In this document: positions 1 through 8,015 of the stretch, piece after piece | Layout: the number at the start of each line of letters is the position of its first letter | How positions within the stretch are numbered: position 1 is the first letter of the stretch | DNA from: Paenibacillus sp. NAIST15-1 | GTDB taxonomy: Bacteria > Bacillota > Bacilli > Paenibacillales > Paenibacillaceae | Length of the DNA: 64,000 bases | NCBI RefSeq assembly: GCF_001894745.1 | Contig: NZ_BBYF01000003.1 | Location: 1 to 64,000 of the forward strand | Direction: 5' to 3' | The notes under the pieces: model-generated | The model's database searches: none | Seen by the model: only the letters and a program-made list of their open reading frames with translations | Told to the model about the DNA's origin: nothing | Program-made: the position numbers and the translations under genes

Positions 1-9
1 TGAAAACAA

Positions 10-50
10 GGGGGCGTCCCAAATCTTTTTAGACTTTTGGGACACCCCCC
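10..50. terminator. Strong hairpin at left edge (terminator or IS end)
   Basis: A 14-bp stem with one mismatch (GGGGGCGTCCCAAA against TTTGGGACACCCCC) encloses a T-rich loop. There is no clear U-tract, so it may be a bidirectional terminator or the hairpin at the end of an insertion sequence lying outside the window. No gene belonging to it is visible. Confidence 0.4.
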
Positions 51-182
51 TGGCTGTTGAAATTTCTAATGTACAATCCCGAGAGAACCTTAAGGGAGCC
101 CCACGCGACCGATGGTGGATCTAGCTTCGGAGCAAACAGACAACCCTAGATCTTATCGATTTAAGTTGATTTCTTCGATTTA

Positions 183-933
183 TTGGAGCCGATGTATGGA
201 TCGGCCGCACGGATCATGCAGAGAGAAGAAGCAGCTTCCGCTACCATCAAATTGTGGAACGGATGGAACTGGATGCACCAAAAAAAACCTTTTCTCCAAA
301 CACTTGCGCCATCATCGGATTTGAATGCGAAGAAGGCGGAGGACATGAGACGCTATATGGACATTATTTAGGTGTCCGGCAGCATATCGGGCCAGATGCT
401 TCACTTGGAATTATCAACATTGACGCCCATTTCGACCTACGCCCCTACGACACTCAGCCATCATCAGGAACGATGTTCCGTCAAATACTAGAGCACGATC
501 GCAATAGCAGCTACTTGGTGCTTGGCATCCAGCGTTTCGGTAATACACAAGAACTGTTCGACAAAGCGGACGAGTTCGTTACCCGCTACATTCTAGAAGA
601 AGATATGTATGAAGGACAGATGGATAGCATCCTTTCAACCTTACGAGTGTTCATCGAACAGCAGGATTATGTCATGCTCACACTTTGTACCGATGTTCTC
701 AATGCGGCATTTGCGCCGGGAGTCAGTGCTCCCTCTCCTTTTGGATTAACACCGATGGTCGTTCGTGCCCTTATTCGCTCGGTCGCCGCTCATAAGAAAA
801 CGCTTTCTTTTGATATTTGCGAGGTGAATCCAGATGTTGACGAGAACGGGAGACCATAAGACTGGGAGCATACTTGACGAATGAAGCGATCATGACATTT
901 ATGGGGAGGAATACGGATGACGCTGGCGCTTAA
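183..933 (+). pseudogene. hutG: Broken formimidoylglutamase (hutG) copy
   Basis: This is a close relative of the intact gene at 20916-21896. It keeps the GGGHE and DAHFD metal-ligand motifs of the arginase/ureohydrolase fold, but has lost exactly 216 bp (72 codons) between two AGGCG words, removing the region just before GGGHE. Near the 3' end a single base is missing in the run that reads GGAAGAACC in the intact gene, so the frame stops at about 859 instead of running to 933. The start region has also lost its ribosome binding site. The ORF is open over about 200 codons but is unlikely to make active enzyme. Confidence 0.85.
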
Positions 934-1239
934 TCAAGTGAATACGATATTTTTGGCTGTAGCCTTGCTTGTACTAGGAACCTTTTTTGTCAGAAAATCG
1001 GGAGTACTGCAAAAGTTTTGTATTCCAGCGCCCGTTGTCGGAGGACTGCTGTTTGCTATCCTAGCAACGATCCTGAAAACGACAGGTCTATTGGAAATTA
1101 CCTTTACTTCGCTCCAAAGTCTATTCATGCTCACGTTCTTCACCACGGTAGGACTGGGGGCAAGCTTTCAACTCATCAAATTAGGCGGCAAGCTGCTCGT
1201 CATTTACTGGCTTGCCTGCGGATTCCTCGCTTTGGCGCA
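917..1239 (+). pseudogene. gltS: Truncated sodium/glutamate symporter (gltS) copy
   Basis: The first 107 codons match the intact gltS at 21880, including the ribosome binding site GGGGAGG and the three N-terminal membrane segments, apart from a small in-frame deletion of one codon. At about 1240 the sequence jumps to what follows the intact gene's stop codon, at an AAAT shared word, deleting about 860 bp. The frame then reads through the former terminator to 1402, giving a chimeric tail with no family resemblance. It cannot form the roughly 400-residue transporter. Confidence 0.85.
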
Positions 1240-1285
1240 AAATAGGATCCTTGGTGCACTTTTAGGGTTCACCATTCAAAACAAA

Positions 1286-1322
1286 AAGACCTCCAGCCCA
1301 CGATGTGGAACTGGAGGTTTTG
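1286..1322 (+). terminator. Relic terminator of the gltS copy
   Basis: ACCTCCAG pairs with CTGGAGGT around a 14-base loop and is followed by TTTTG. It is identical to the terminator behind the intact gltS at 23108-23148, but here the truncated gltS frame reads across it. Confidence 0.7.
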
Positions 1323-1380
1323 CTGTATTTCTGCAGATGTTAAGACACTTCTTGTTGCTTGACTATAGTTATTTTCTGTC

Positions 1381-1520
1381 AAGAAGTACTCCCGATTTAT
1401 GAACAAAAGCTTGCGGAAATCGACGAGCAAATCCATTTTCTTGAATCTATAAAGTCCAACCTGCAAGAGCGCATCCGCTTCATTCTAGACGAAAGACAAA
1501 CAACAAACTGGGAGGAATAA
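1381..1520 (+). pseudogene. C-terminal remnant of MerR regulator
   Basis: The last 46 codons match the C-terminal coiled coil of the intact MerR protein (24800-25171), from the EVLPIYEQKLAEID motif to the stop. The DNA-binding half, start and promoter are absent. The stop lies 2 bases before the ATG of the thioredoxin copy, the same spacing as in the intact locus. Confidence 0.8.
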
Positions 1521-1522
1521 CG

Positions 1523-1819
1523 ATGAGTATGTACGAAGTTGATGAACAATCATTTCAAGGATTTATTCGCGTGCAAGGGGTTACACTTGTTGAAATCGGA
1601 GCATCATGGTGTCCGCCATGTAAGGCGCTTCTGCCTATTCTCGACGAGTTGGATCATCAATATGGGGAACAGGTAACCGTACTCCAGGTAGACTGTGACG
1701 ACTCCCCTGCCATCGCGTCCGAATACCGCGTTATGTCTATGCCAACCGTCATGATGTTTCATAACGGTGAGCCGGTAGAAAAACTTATCGGGCTAAGGCT
1801 GCTTCATTTTTTTTGGTAA
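1523..1819 (+). pseudogene. Thioredoxin copy with altered C terminus
   Basis: A 98-residue frame with its own AGGAG site starts at ATG 1523. It keeps the thioredoxin fold through beta-4, the WCPPCK active site (near residues 29-34) and the cis-proline loop MSMPT. After VEKLIGL the sequence jumps to the region that lies about 180 bp further on in the intact locus, replacing the last helix by LRLLHFFW. The missing C-terminal helix probably destabilises the fold, but the frame is otherwise intact and could be translated. It lacks the upstream MerR promoter present at 24736. Confidence 0.7.
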
Positions 1820-1843
1820 CCGCTCATAGTTGTAGACTGCCAC

Positions 1844-2044
1844 TTATCCAACAGGGAAACTGGTTATGGTACTGCAATCCAGTGTGTCTGCCAAGGAATC
1901 GAGCGTAATAAGATTTGCAGCCTCATGAAGATAAGCTCCAGTCGCTCCCTTCCTGCTGTCGTCTTCACAGCCGGGCATACGACCACCCAATGTCAACAAC
2001 ACGTCATGCCAGCCTTGTTCCGCGATTGTTCCTGATTTCTTTTT
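1844..2044 (-). pseudogene. Unrecognised open fragment
   Basis: A 66-codon open stretch without a convincing start or ribosome binding site ends at TAA 1844-1846. It contains GGRMPGCEDD and EAANLITLDSLADTLD, a composition that looks protein-like rather than random. No family was recognised. It lies between the decayed duplicate and the methyltransferase gene, a region otherwise without genes, and may be the tail of a lost gene. Confidence 0.25.
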
Positions 2045-2106
2045 TTAGGATAGAACACAATGCTCCACGAAGTCATATACCATAATGTGAAGGGGGAGGG
2101 CTATCC

Positions 2107-2976
2107 ATGAATTGTCCGATATGCAAATCACAATTTATTACATACTTTCATCGTTATAGCCAATTTAACTTATTGCAATGTTCTAATTGCGAGTTGGTAT
2201 TTCAGGAAGGATTATCAAATATCAATACTAAAAAATTTATTCCGGAAATTTATAATGAAGCTTGGTTATCTATGAGAGAGCCGTATAAAGAATCTACTTT
2301 TGTTGAATTTGCATTATTCAATATCACTTTAATTCAACAATTTCACGCAACCAAAGGAAATCTGCTTGAAATAGGTTCTGGCACCGGTGAATTTTTATAC
2401 GCTGCACAAGCTGCGGGATGGAATGTTTCAGGTTTAGAACCATCCGCCACTTCTTGCCAATATGTTAAAGAAAATTACGGTATTAAATTGAATAACAGCA
2501 TGTGGGAGCGATCGCTTTTCCCCACACAACCAACCTTTAACGCCGTTGCTTTTTGGCATGTGCTCGAACATGTTCCGGAACCAATTACTTTTCTACAAGA
2601 AGTTCATTCTGTACTTTATGAGGATGGTTTGCTATTTTTTAGCGTTCCAAACCATCACTCCTTTACCAATGAAATTTGCGGAGTTGAATCTTTACTCTAT
2701 ACAGAAGTCGATCATTTATTTCATTACTCTAGTTATAATTTACCTTTATTGCTGGAACAGGCTTCATTTGAACCAATTACTATCTTTTCTCGCCAAGCTC
2801 CGCACCGAATTCATATGGATATCAATCTAAGTCTACAGAAATCGGACCGATACAAAGAAATTTCTATACCACAGAAGATGGCTCTTATTCCCCATCTCCA
2901 AGCAGACATGCGCGGACATGAATTGTATGTCGTAGCACGTAAAAAGACGGATGTCAAGCCAAACGCGACAAAATGA
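2107..2976 (+). CDS. Class I SAM-dependent methyltransferase with N-terminal zinc ribbon
   Basis: The 289-residue protein begins at ATG 2107 behind a GGGGGAGGG site. Residues 3-30 carry two CxxC pairs (CPIC and CSNC), a probable zinc-binding ribbon. Residues about 86-96 hold the glycine-rich SAM-binding loop LLEIGSGTGEF, followed by an acidic residue after beta-2 (GLEPS) and FWHVLEHVPEP, typical of Methyltransf_23-type enzymes. The substrate is unknown; relatives often act on sugars, lipids or small metabolites. The gene is AT-rich and stands alone between the decayed duplicate and the GC-rich vWA/tubulin operon, with no partner gene on its strand, which suggests separate acquisition. Confidence 0.85.
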   Translation: MNCPICKSQFITYFHRYSQFNLLQCSNCELVFQEGLSNINTKKFIPEIYNEAWLSMREPYKESTFVEFALFNITLIQQFHATKGNLLEIGSGTGEFLYAAQAAGWNVSGLEPSATSCQYVKENYGIKLNNSMWERSLFPTQPTFNAVAFWHVLEHVPEPITFLQEVHSVLYEDGLLFFSVPNHHSFTNEICGVESLLYTEVDHLFHYSSYNLPLLLEQASFEPITIFSRQAPHRIHMDINLSLQKSDRYKEISIPQKMALIPHLQADMRGHELYVVARKKTDVKPNATK

Positions 2977-3042
2977 TTTAGGCCGTTTTCCAAACTAGAC
3001 ATTGTATATCCGACATCCCCCTAGTAACCTAGCATTCAATGT

Positions 3043-3201
3043 TTATTCGAATCTATCTTTCTCTGCACCCGCCGCCACATAGCGGACTCCCCACAATCCA
3101 ATCGTCAGCACGAGCGATGGCACCGTTCCCATCGAATCCATTCGCGTTCGCGGTTCAAGCGTACCGGCAGCGAGCGCATGGCTCACAGTCTTCTCTGTCA
3201 T
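3043..3201 (-). CDS. Possible 52-residue remnant with one membrane segment
   Basis: A GC-rich frame starts at ATG 3199-3201, just past the terminator of the large minus-strand operon, and ends at TAA 3043. It contains one hydrophobic stretch (GTVPSLVLTIGLWGVRYV). No ribosome binding site is seen and the start sits in the T-run of the terminator, so it is more likely the end of a decayed gene than an expressed peptide. No family recognised. Confidence 0.25.
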   Translation of the reverse strand: MTEKTVSHALAAGTLEPRTRMDSMGTVPSLVLTIGLWGVRYVAAGAEKDRFE

Positions 3202-3215
3202 TCAGTACAGGATGA

Positions 3216-3248
3216 CAAAAAAATAGAGGCTGACTGTCAGCCTCTATT
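3216..3248 (-). terminator. Terminator of the vWA/tubulin/GTPase operon
   Basis: Read on the minus strand, AATAGAGGCTGAC pairs with a perfect complement around a 1-base centre and is followed by seven T residues. The TAG stop of the 947-residue protein lies inside the stem. Confidence 0.9.
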
Positions 3249-6087
3249 TCTCAATATACTCAATAATTTTCTGATTCACAAGTACTCCGCTTATTTTTCC
3301 GATATCTATCATTTTACCCAAAGAAACAATCGCTTGATAGGATCGCTGCTGGGTCGGCTCGGCCGAAGTCCCGCCAGTGCTACCATCTGCTCCTCCGGCT
3401 GGTTGTCCGCTCCCGTCGCCATTCTGATCCTGCTGCCCGCCGCTTGTGGAAGAAGAAGCGGCCCCCGAAGAACAGAGATTCTGCACAGGACGATCCTTAT
3501 ACGTCTGCTCGGTGCCATCCTCCAGCTTCAATGTAATCGTGCCCGCCTGAAAAGCGGAGCATTCCGCCTCCGTTCCGAACTCGAATATAAGCTCTGTCGT
3601 CGGCTTCCATTCGCCGTCCACGAAATCTTCGACTTGCCTCGCGTAGACTTGCGGTTCGATCTTATTTGCCCGCTCTTGCGGAGACGGCGCAGGATTGGAC
3701 GCAGTGATATCCGCCACTGCGGGCTTGCCGCTGTCGAAGACGCCGGAAGCCGCCAATCCGCCGCCGATGCCGCCGATGACCAGGATCGCGGTCGCGAACC
3801 ACACCATCGCTTTCCGGTTGCGCCGCAGCCATCTGACGATGGGCGGCGATAACTCACTGCGGGCCTTGACGTATGCAGCCTGAAGCGGCGCGCCCGCCTG
3901 CTCGAAATAGAGCTTACGGTTCGTCCGGTTTTTGAACGCGTCTTGGTCGTATTTTTTGAAATAAGCGACCACCGCCGCGACATATCCCGGCTCGAGCTTC
4001 CTTTCTCGCGAGAACAAGCGCTGCTTCTCGGACCAGTTCATGAACAGATAGACGGTCTCCCGGTTCGGCGCATGCAGGTGCAAATAATGGAGCAGCGCTC
4101 CGTATTCGATCAAGCCTGTGTCGGCATCCCGGTAGAACGCCAGCACTAGACGCCGGAAGCGGGACGGCTCCAGATCCTTCTGCAACCAGCGTCGTCCAAG
4201 TTGCTGCAACCGATCCAGCTCGGCAGGCGATAAGCCGCCGAAGATCGATTCATCCGGCTCGGCGTCGCGGAACCAGCGGTATGCAGCCAGCATGACATTC
4301 GCCGTGGATTGCACCTGAGGCGAATAACGGGCGACCCATTCCCTCACCTCGCCCGGGTGCGCTAGGAAACCGATCTGAAGGAACGCTTCCTGGCGCGTCT
4401 CCTCCAGATTCAGCTCCTTCAGCAGGAACACATTCGCCGCATAAGACAACTGCTCCATCAAGAGCAGCATATCTTCGTCGGCAATCCGCCCCTTCTCCGC
4501 GAGCAGGCGGTCTACCGTATCCAGCACCGCGTTCACGGCGGACACCGGCTCCGCATCATGCCGCAGCTTCTCGGCGAGCTGCCCGGCAGCCAGCTCGGTG
4601 AACTCAGCCTTGCACAGCAGCACCGGATGCTGGCTGGACCAATGGTGAGCCAGCTTCACAAGTTCCTCGGCCCGGACGATCTCCTGGAATTTCTGCCGCA
4701 TATACGGGAAGAAAAGCTCCACCGTCTTGCCGCCCCGCAGCAACGTGTCGAAGAAAGGCTTGCTGACGCTGTCGCTGCCCTCGATGAGCGCATAATAGGC
4801 TTCCGTTCGCTCACGGCTCTTCGCCTGATTGGCTTCATATAAGCTCCGGATCAAGTACCCGAGCAGATCGCTGCCCAGCGCCGCCCCGGCAAGCGCTTCG
4901 AATTCCATGAAGCATTTCACGATAGCCGGATCGGGCATCTCGCCCTGCTTGACGAGCTCATACTCGCGCTGGAAGCCTCCGCGGAACAGCTCCGCCAGCC
5001 GCCGCTTCGACTGAACAGCCCCTTCCGGTGCTAAGTAATCGAGCATCGAACGCAGCGCGCCAACCCGATTCTGCATATACATAGAATCACTGCCTTCCTC
5101 GATCTGGTACAAGATAGCCAGCTCGTGGCAGCTCGCGATCGCGGTATGCCGCTGCGAGTCCATACCCTCCAGCATCTGCTCGTGGAAGACATAGAAGGCT
5201 TCCGCCCGCCCGGGCTGATCCAGATTGCTCCAGGCGAAGCTCAAGTAGGGCTGCTTCCCCAGATCGATATCGACATTCGTCACCCGCTTGGACGCGAGAT
5301 CGAAGGTATAATCCTTGTCGATGCTGCGATCATTCTGACGCAAGCTCCCTTGCTCGACGAACGTCAGATGAATGCCCTTCCGGCTCTGCGGCTCCTTCGA
5401 GAACGTCAGGAAGCCGAACGCACGGCGGTACGCATACGGCAGACTGCCGTACAGCACGCCGACCAGCTGCAAGGCAGTCTCCGACAATTCCTCCACCGCG
5501 ACGTCGAGCGCCACGAACACTTTGCGCCTTGTGACAACGGACGAGATGACGGCGAACAACAGCTTCTTGAACATCTTCTCATCGATGCCGAGGCTGGCGA
5601 GCAGGGAGGCCGGCGAAGCCGGACGGCGCGCTTCCGCCGCGGCAGGAATCCTCTCCAACTCAGGCAGCTCTGTGCCCTGCTCGATATCATAGCTGCCGTC
5701 GAAGTCCGCGTTCAGCAGCGAGGGGTAGTCCTTCACCGCTTCAGCCGCCTGATCGGCGGGCATAATATAGTTATGGGTGAAGAAGGCGCTGCGCAAGCCC
5801 GTGAAATCCGCCGCCTGATAGATGCTGCGGCCTAGGACGAGCTGCCCCATCTCAGCGTGGAACAGGTGCAGTGCTTGCGGATAGCGCGCTTCGTCCTTCT
5901 CACCGCGCGCGGCCAGCTCCGCCGGTGCGTCATAGACACAGAACGGATGCAGTACTTTTTTGATGAATCCGGTATCAAGCCCGCCGGAGACCGCGATCGT
6001 GTCGAAGCCTTCGTTGAAGCGGAAAATACCGCGCCGCTCCCGCGTGTACATTTGCTGCTGGATGCGAGAGGATCTGTTCGATGTCAA
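3244..6087 (-). CDS. GTPase-associated protein 1 (GAP1)-type membrane protein
   Basis: The 947-residue protein starts at TTG 6087, overlapping the stop of the GTPase gene (TTGA) with GGGGAGAG placed 8 bases upstream. The N terminus (QQQMYTRERRGIFRFNEGFD, then VLHPFCVYDAP) is, from memory, the signature of the GAP1-N2 family found next to DO-GTPases. A long alpha-helical middle region follows. A single membrane segment near residues 757-780 (MVWFATAILVIGGIGGGLAA) is preceded by RRNRK, so the large N-terminal part should be cytoplasmic and the last 165 residues, rich in G, S, Q and D, outside. It is the last gene of the operon. A regulator or scaffold for the neighbouring GTPase is inferred, not shown. 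Confidence 0.8.
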   Translation of the reverse strand: MTSNRSSRIQQQMYTRERRGIFRFNEGFDTIAVSGGLDTGFIKKVLHPFCVYDAPAELAARGEKDEARYPQALHLFHAEMGQLVLGRSIYQAADFTGLRSAFFTHNYIMPADQAAEAVKDYPSLLNADFDGSYDIEQGTELPELERIPAAAEARRPASPASLLASLGIDEKMFKKLLFAVISSVVTRRKVFVALDVAVEELSETALQLVGVLYGSLPYAYRRAFGFLTFSKEPQSRKGIHLTFVEQGSLRQNDRSIDKDYTFDLASKRVTNVDIDLGKQPYLSFAWSNLDQPGRAEAFYVFHEQMLEGMDSQRHTAIASCHELAILYQIEEGSDSMYMQNRVGALRSMLDYLAPEGAVQSKRRLAELFRGGFQREYELVKQGEMPDPAIVKCFMEFEALAGAALGSDLLGYLIRSLYEANQAKSRERTEAYYALIEGSDSVSKPFFDTLLRGGKTVELFFPYMRQKFQEIVRAEELVKLAHHWSSQHPVLLCKAEFTELAAGQLAEKLRHDAEPVSAVNAVLDTVDRLLAEKGRIADEDMLLLMEQLSYAANVFLLKELNLEETRQEAFLQIGFLAHPGEVREWVARYSPQVQSTANVMLAAYRWFRDAEPDESIFGGLSPAELDRLQQLGRRWLQKDLEPSRFRRLVLAFYRDADTGLIEYGALLHYLHLHAPNRETVYLFMNWSEKQRLFSRERKLEPGYVAAVVAYFKKYDQDAFKNRTNRKLYFEQAGAPLQAAYVKARSELSPPIVRWLRRNRKAMVWFATAILVIGGIGGGLAASGVFDSGKPAVADITASNPAPSPQERANKIEPQVYARQVEDFVDGEWKPTTELIFEFGTEAECSAFQAGTITLKLEDGTEQTYKDRPVQNLCSSGAASSSTSGGQQDQNGDGSGQPAGGADGSTGGTSAEPTQQRSYQAIVSLGKMIDIGKISGVLVNQKIIEYIEK

Positions 6088-7346
6088 TGCTGCTCTCTCC
6101 CCTCGATATAATCCAATTGATGCAACAGCCAGATGAACGGCTCATCTACCCGGATTGGACTGACAACCCCCTGCAGCTTCTGATTGACCGGGTTGCTGCC
6201 CAATGCCGACACGGCGAAGTAGGCCGTATTGGAGAAATAGACATCCATCGTTCCTTTGAATGGACGGTCCACCTTCTCGATGAAGCGCCGGATCTCGCCA
6301 TCGATATTATGGAATTCCGTCAGATCGAGATATTTGCGATGAACCATATTGTGGAAAATATTGCTATTCGACTTAATATAGTCTCCATCCTCATCCTTCA
6401 ACGCATGCAGCATGTCGCTCTTCGTCAGTACGACCGCCGTCGGAATGTCGGTCTTATTCTTGTCCTGGTAAGCGATGAAGTCGCCGAACAGCGTCAGCAC
6501 GACATCGCGCGGCTCGTCATATTGCGGTACCCAATCGTCCGAGGCTCCGCCGTATTGCATACGGATTTTTTCACGAATCGACCGAATTTGCAGCGGATCG
6601 ATCATGAACAGAATGCCGGTCGAATTTTTAATATGCTGGCCATGCAGGCCGAGATAATCCTGATCAACCATCCCTTCCCCCGCGACATCAAAAAACACCA
6701 GTGTGAGCGGCGGCTTCGTCTCATCCTTGAAGACGAATTGAAAGATGAACGGCTCCTGCATCTTCTCCTTCTGCGTCGACGCGAGCAGATCGCCGCGTTC
6801 GAACAGAGGCTCCTCGTACAACGTGCGGAACTTGCGGCTTATCTCCGCATTGAGCGGCATGCAGGCGGCATCGAAATGATCGGCCGTCACATGCTGGAGC
6901 GTATGAATCAGCGAGGTCATGTAGACCGATTTGCCGACCTGGGAAGCTCCGATAATGGAAATGATATTGCTCGGCACCTTCCCTGCCGTTACGGGCAGCT
7001 CATTATGGCAGTGCGGGCACAGCCTTCTGCGCGTGACGACGCCATAGCGGTCATTCAGCCCGATAAGCACATGGTCGGAATACAGATGATGCTCCTCGGG
7101 AACATCGCGCGGCTCGATGACCGCCTCCATATCATAGACCGTGTCCAGGCCGAAGCGGTCCCGGTATTTGTTCAGCTTCTCATCCTCCTGCAGCGCATAA
7201 TTCTCGTCATCCTCGCGGTGGTGCGCCGCGCGGAACACGACCTCCGCCGGCGAGAACTTGCTGAAGCAGTACGGGCATACGATATCATAGAACAGCGGCC
7301 GTGACGCCGGCTGCGGCTTGCGCTTCAGAAAATCAAAAATCCCCAA
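6084..7346 (-). CDS. TRAFAC-type GTPase with split zinc ribbon (DO-GTPase2-like)
   Basis: In this 420-residue protein C24/C27 (CPYC) and C110/C113 (CPHC) form a probable split zinc ribbon. The P-loop GASQVGKS (133-140) follows immediately. Further on are a DxxG switch (FFDVAGEG) and a TKSD motif in place of NKxD, consistent with a guanine nucleotide-binding protein. The arrangement matches what I recall of the Double-GTPase 2 family. No membrane segment is seen. It is translationally coupled to the GAP1-type gene and 13 bases downstream of the 211-residue gene. It is the likely molecular switch of the system; target and trigger are unknown. Confidence 0.8.
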   Translation of the reverse strand: MGIFDFLKRKPQPASRPLFYDIVCPYCFSKFSPAEVVFRAAHHREDDENYALQEDEKLNKYRDRFGLDTVYDMEAVIEPRDVPEEHHLYSDHVLIGLNDRYGVVTRRRLCPHCHNELPVTAGKVPSNIISIIGASQVGKSVYMTSLIHTLQHVTADHFDAACMPLNAEISRKFRTLYEEPLFERGDLLASTQKEKMQEPFIFQFVFKDETKPPLTLVFFDVAGEGMVDQDYLGLHGQHIKNSTGILFMIDPLQIRSIREKIRMQYGGASDDWVPQYDEPRDVVLTLFGDFIAYQDKNKTDIPTAVVLTKSDMLHALKDEDGDYIKSNSNIFHNMVHRKYLDLTEFHNIDGEIRRFIEKVDRPFKGTMDVYFSNTAYFAVSALGSNPVNQKLQGVVSPIRVDEPFIWLLHQLDYIEGREQH

Positions 7347-7359
7347 TGTCTTCTCCTCC

Positions 7360-7995
7360 TCATTCCGGTATCAGCTCGTACAGCTGGCCGTATTGGCGGC
7401 CGTCGGTGAAGAAGAGCCGAATATAATCGTCCTTCCCGATCTCAATCTCCGGCAGCATGTTCCGGCCCGGGGCGAACGGCTCGACGAACGGGTAGACCGT
7501 GCCGTCGTCTTTACTGGCGGGATAGCCGCCGTGCTTCTTCACATAGCACAGCACATCCGCAGGGAGCGGCACCTCTGCCGCCACCTGGATTTGCGCCGTC
7601 TTGAATGTTTTGAACCAGCCGCCTTTATAGCGGATCGAATAACAGATTCTCGCCCGGCCGGTGCTCAGTGCGATCCGGTTCCCGCCATCCTGCTGGATGA
7701 CGAGCTGCTGCTGTCCATCCTCCTGCAGTAGACAAGCGTAGATGGTATAGACGAGCCGCCCGATCCCATCAATCCGGTCATGGTACCCGTTGTTGGCTTT
7801 GTACTCGTCTCTCGTATACAGCTTCAGCTCCGCGACCGGCGGACGCTCGGCCGCCAGGCGATCCGCCGCCTTGTGCACGTAGACGGCCTGAATCGTATCG
7901 GGCCACAGCCATCGCAGCGTACATCGATCTTCGTCAATACTATGTGCCAGTCTGCGGATGATCGGCGTCTCCGAACCCGCTTCCGAATAATACAT
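7360..7995 (-). CDS. Uncharacterised beta-rich operon protein
   Basis: The 211-residue protein lacks signal peptide and membrane segments. The sequence alternates hydrophobic and polar residues with many aromatic positions (LRWLWPD, ICYSIRYKGGWFKTF), suggesting two beta-sandwich modules. No family or catalytic motif was recognised. It sits 20 bases after the second vWA gene and 13 bases before the GTPase gene, so it is almost certainly co-transcribed and may be an adaptor between them. Confidence 0.7.
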   Translation of the reverse strand: MYYSEAGSETPIIRRLAHSIDEDRCTLRWLWPDTIQAVYVHKAADRLAAERPPVAELKLYTRDEYKANNGYHDRIDGIGRLVYTIYACLLQEDGQQQLVIQQDGGNRIALSTGRARICYSIRYKGGWFKTFKTAQIQVAAEVPLPADVLCYVKKHGGYPASKDDGTVYPFVEPFAPGRNMLPEIEIGKDDYIRLFFTDGRQYGQLYELIPE

Positions 7996-8015
7996 CTATC
8001 ATAGCCCCCTCCACA

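Larger units (their letters stand above)
104..1835 (+). repeat. Decayed, shortened copy of the 19.2-25.6 kb region
   Basis: Consecutive blocks here match, in the same order and strand, blocks near 19.2-19.3, 20.93-21.08, 21.30-22.21, 23.07-23.15, 25.03-25.44 and 25.62-25.65 kb. What is missing is the LysR gene, 72 codons of hutG, most of gltS, the GNAT remnant, the ankyrin gene, most of merR and the end of the thioredoxin gene. Joins fall at short shared words (AGGCG in hutG, AAAT in gltS, TCGG in trx), as expected for deletions between microhomologies. Point differences are few, so the duplication is not ancient. Copy-number history is inference; the block matches are seen directly. Confidence 0.85.

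Noticed and set aside
6081..7304. A 407-codon plus-strand frame
   Set aside because: Antisense shadow of the GTPase gene, whose P-loop and zinc motifs prove the other strand.
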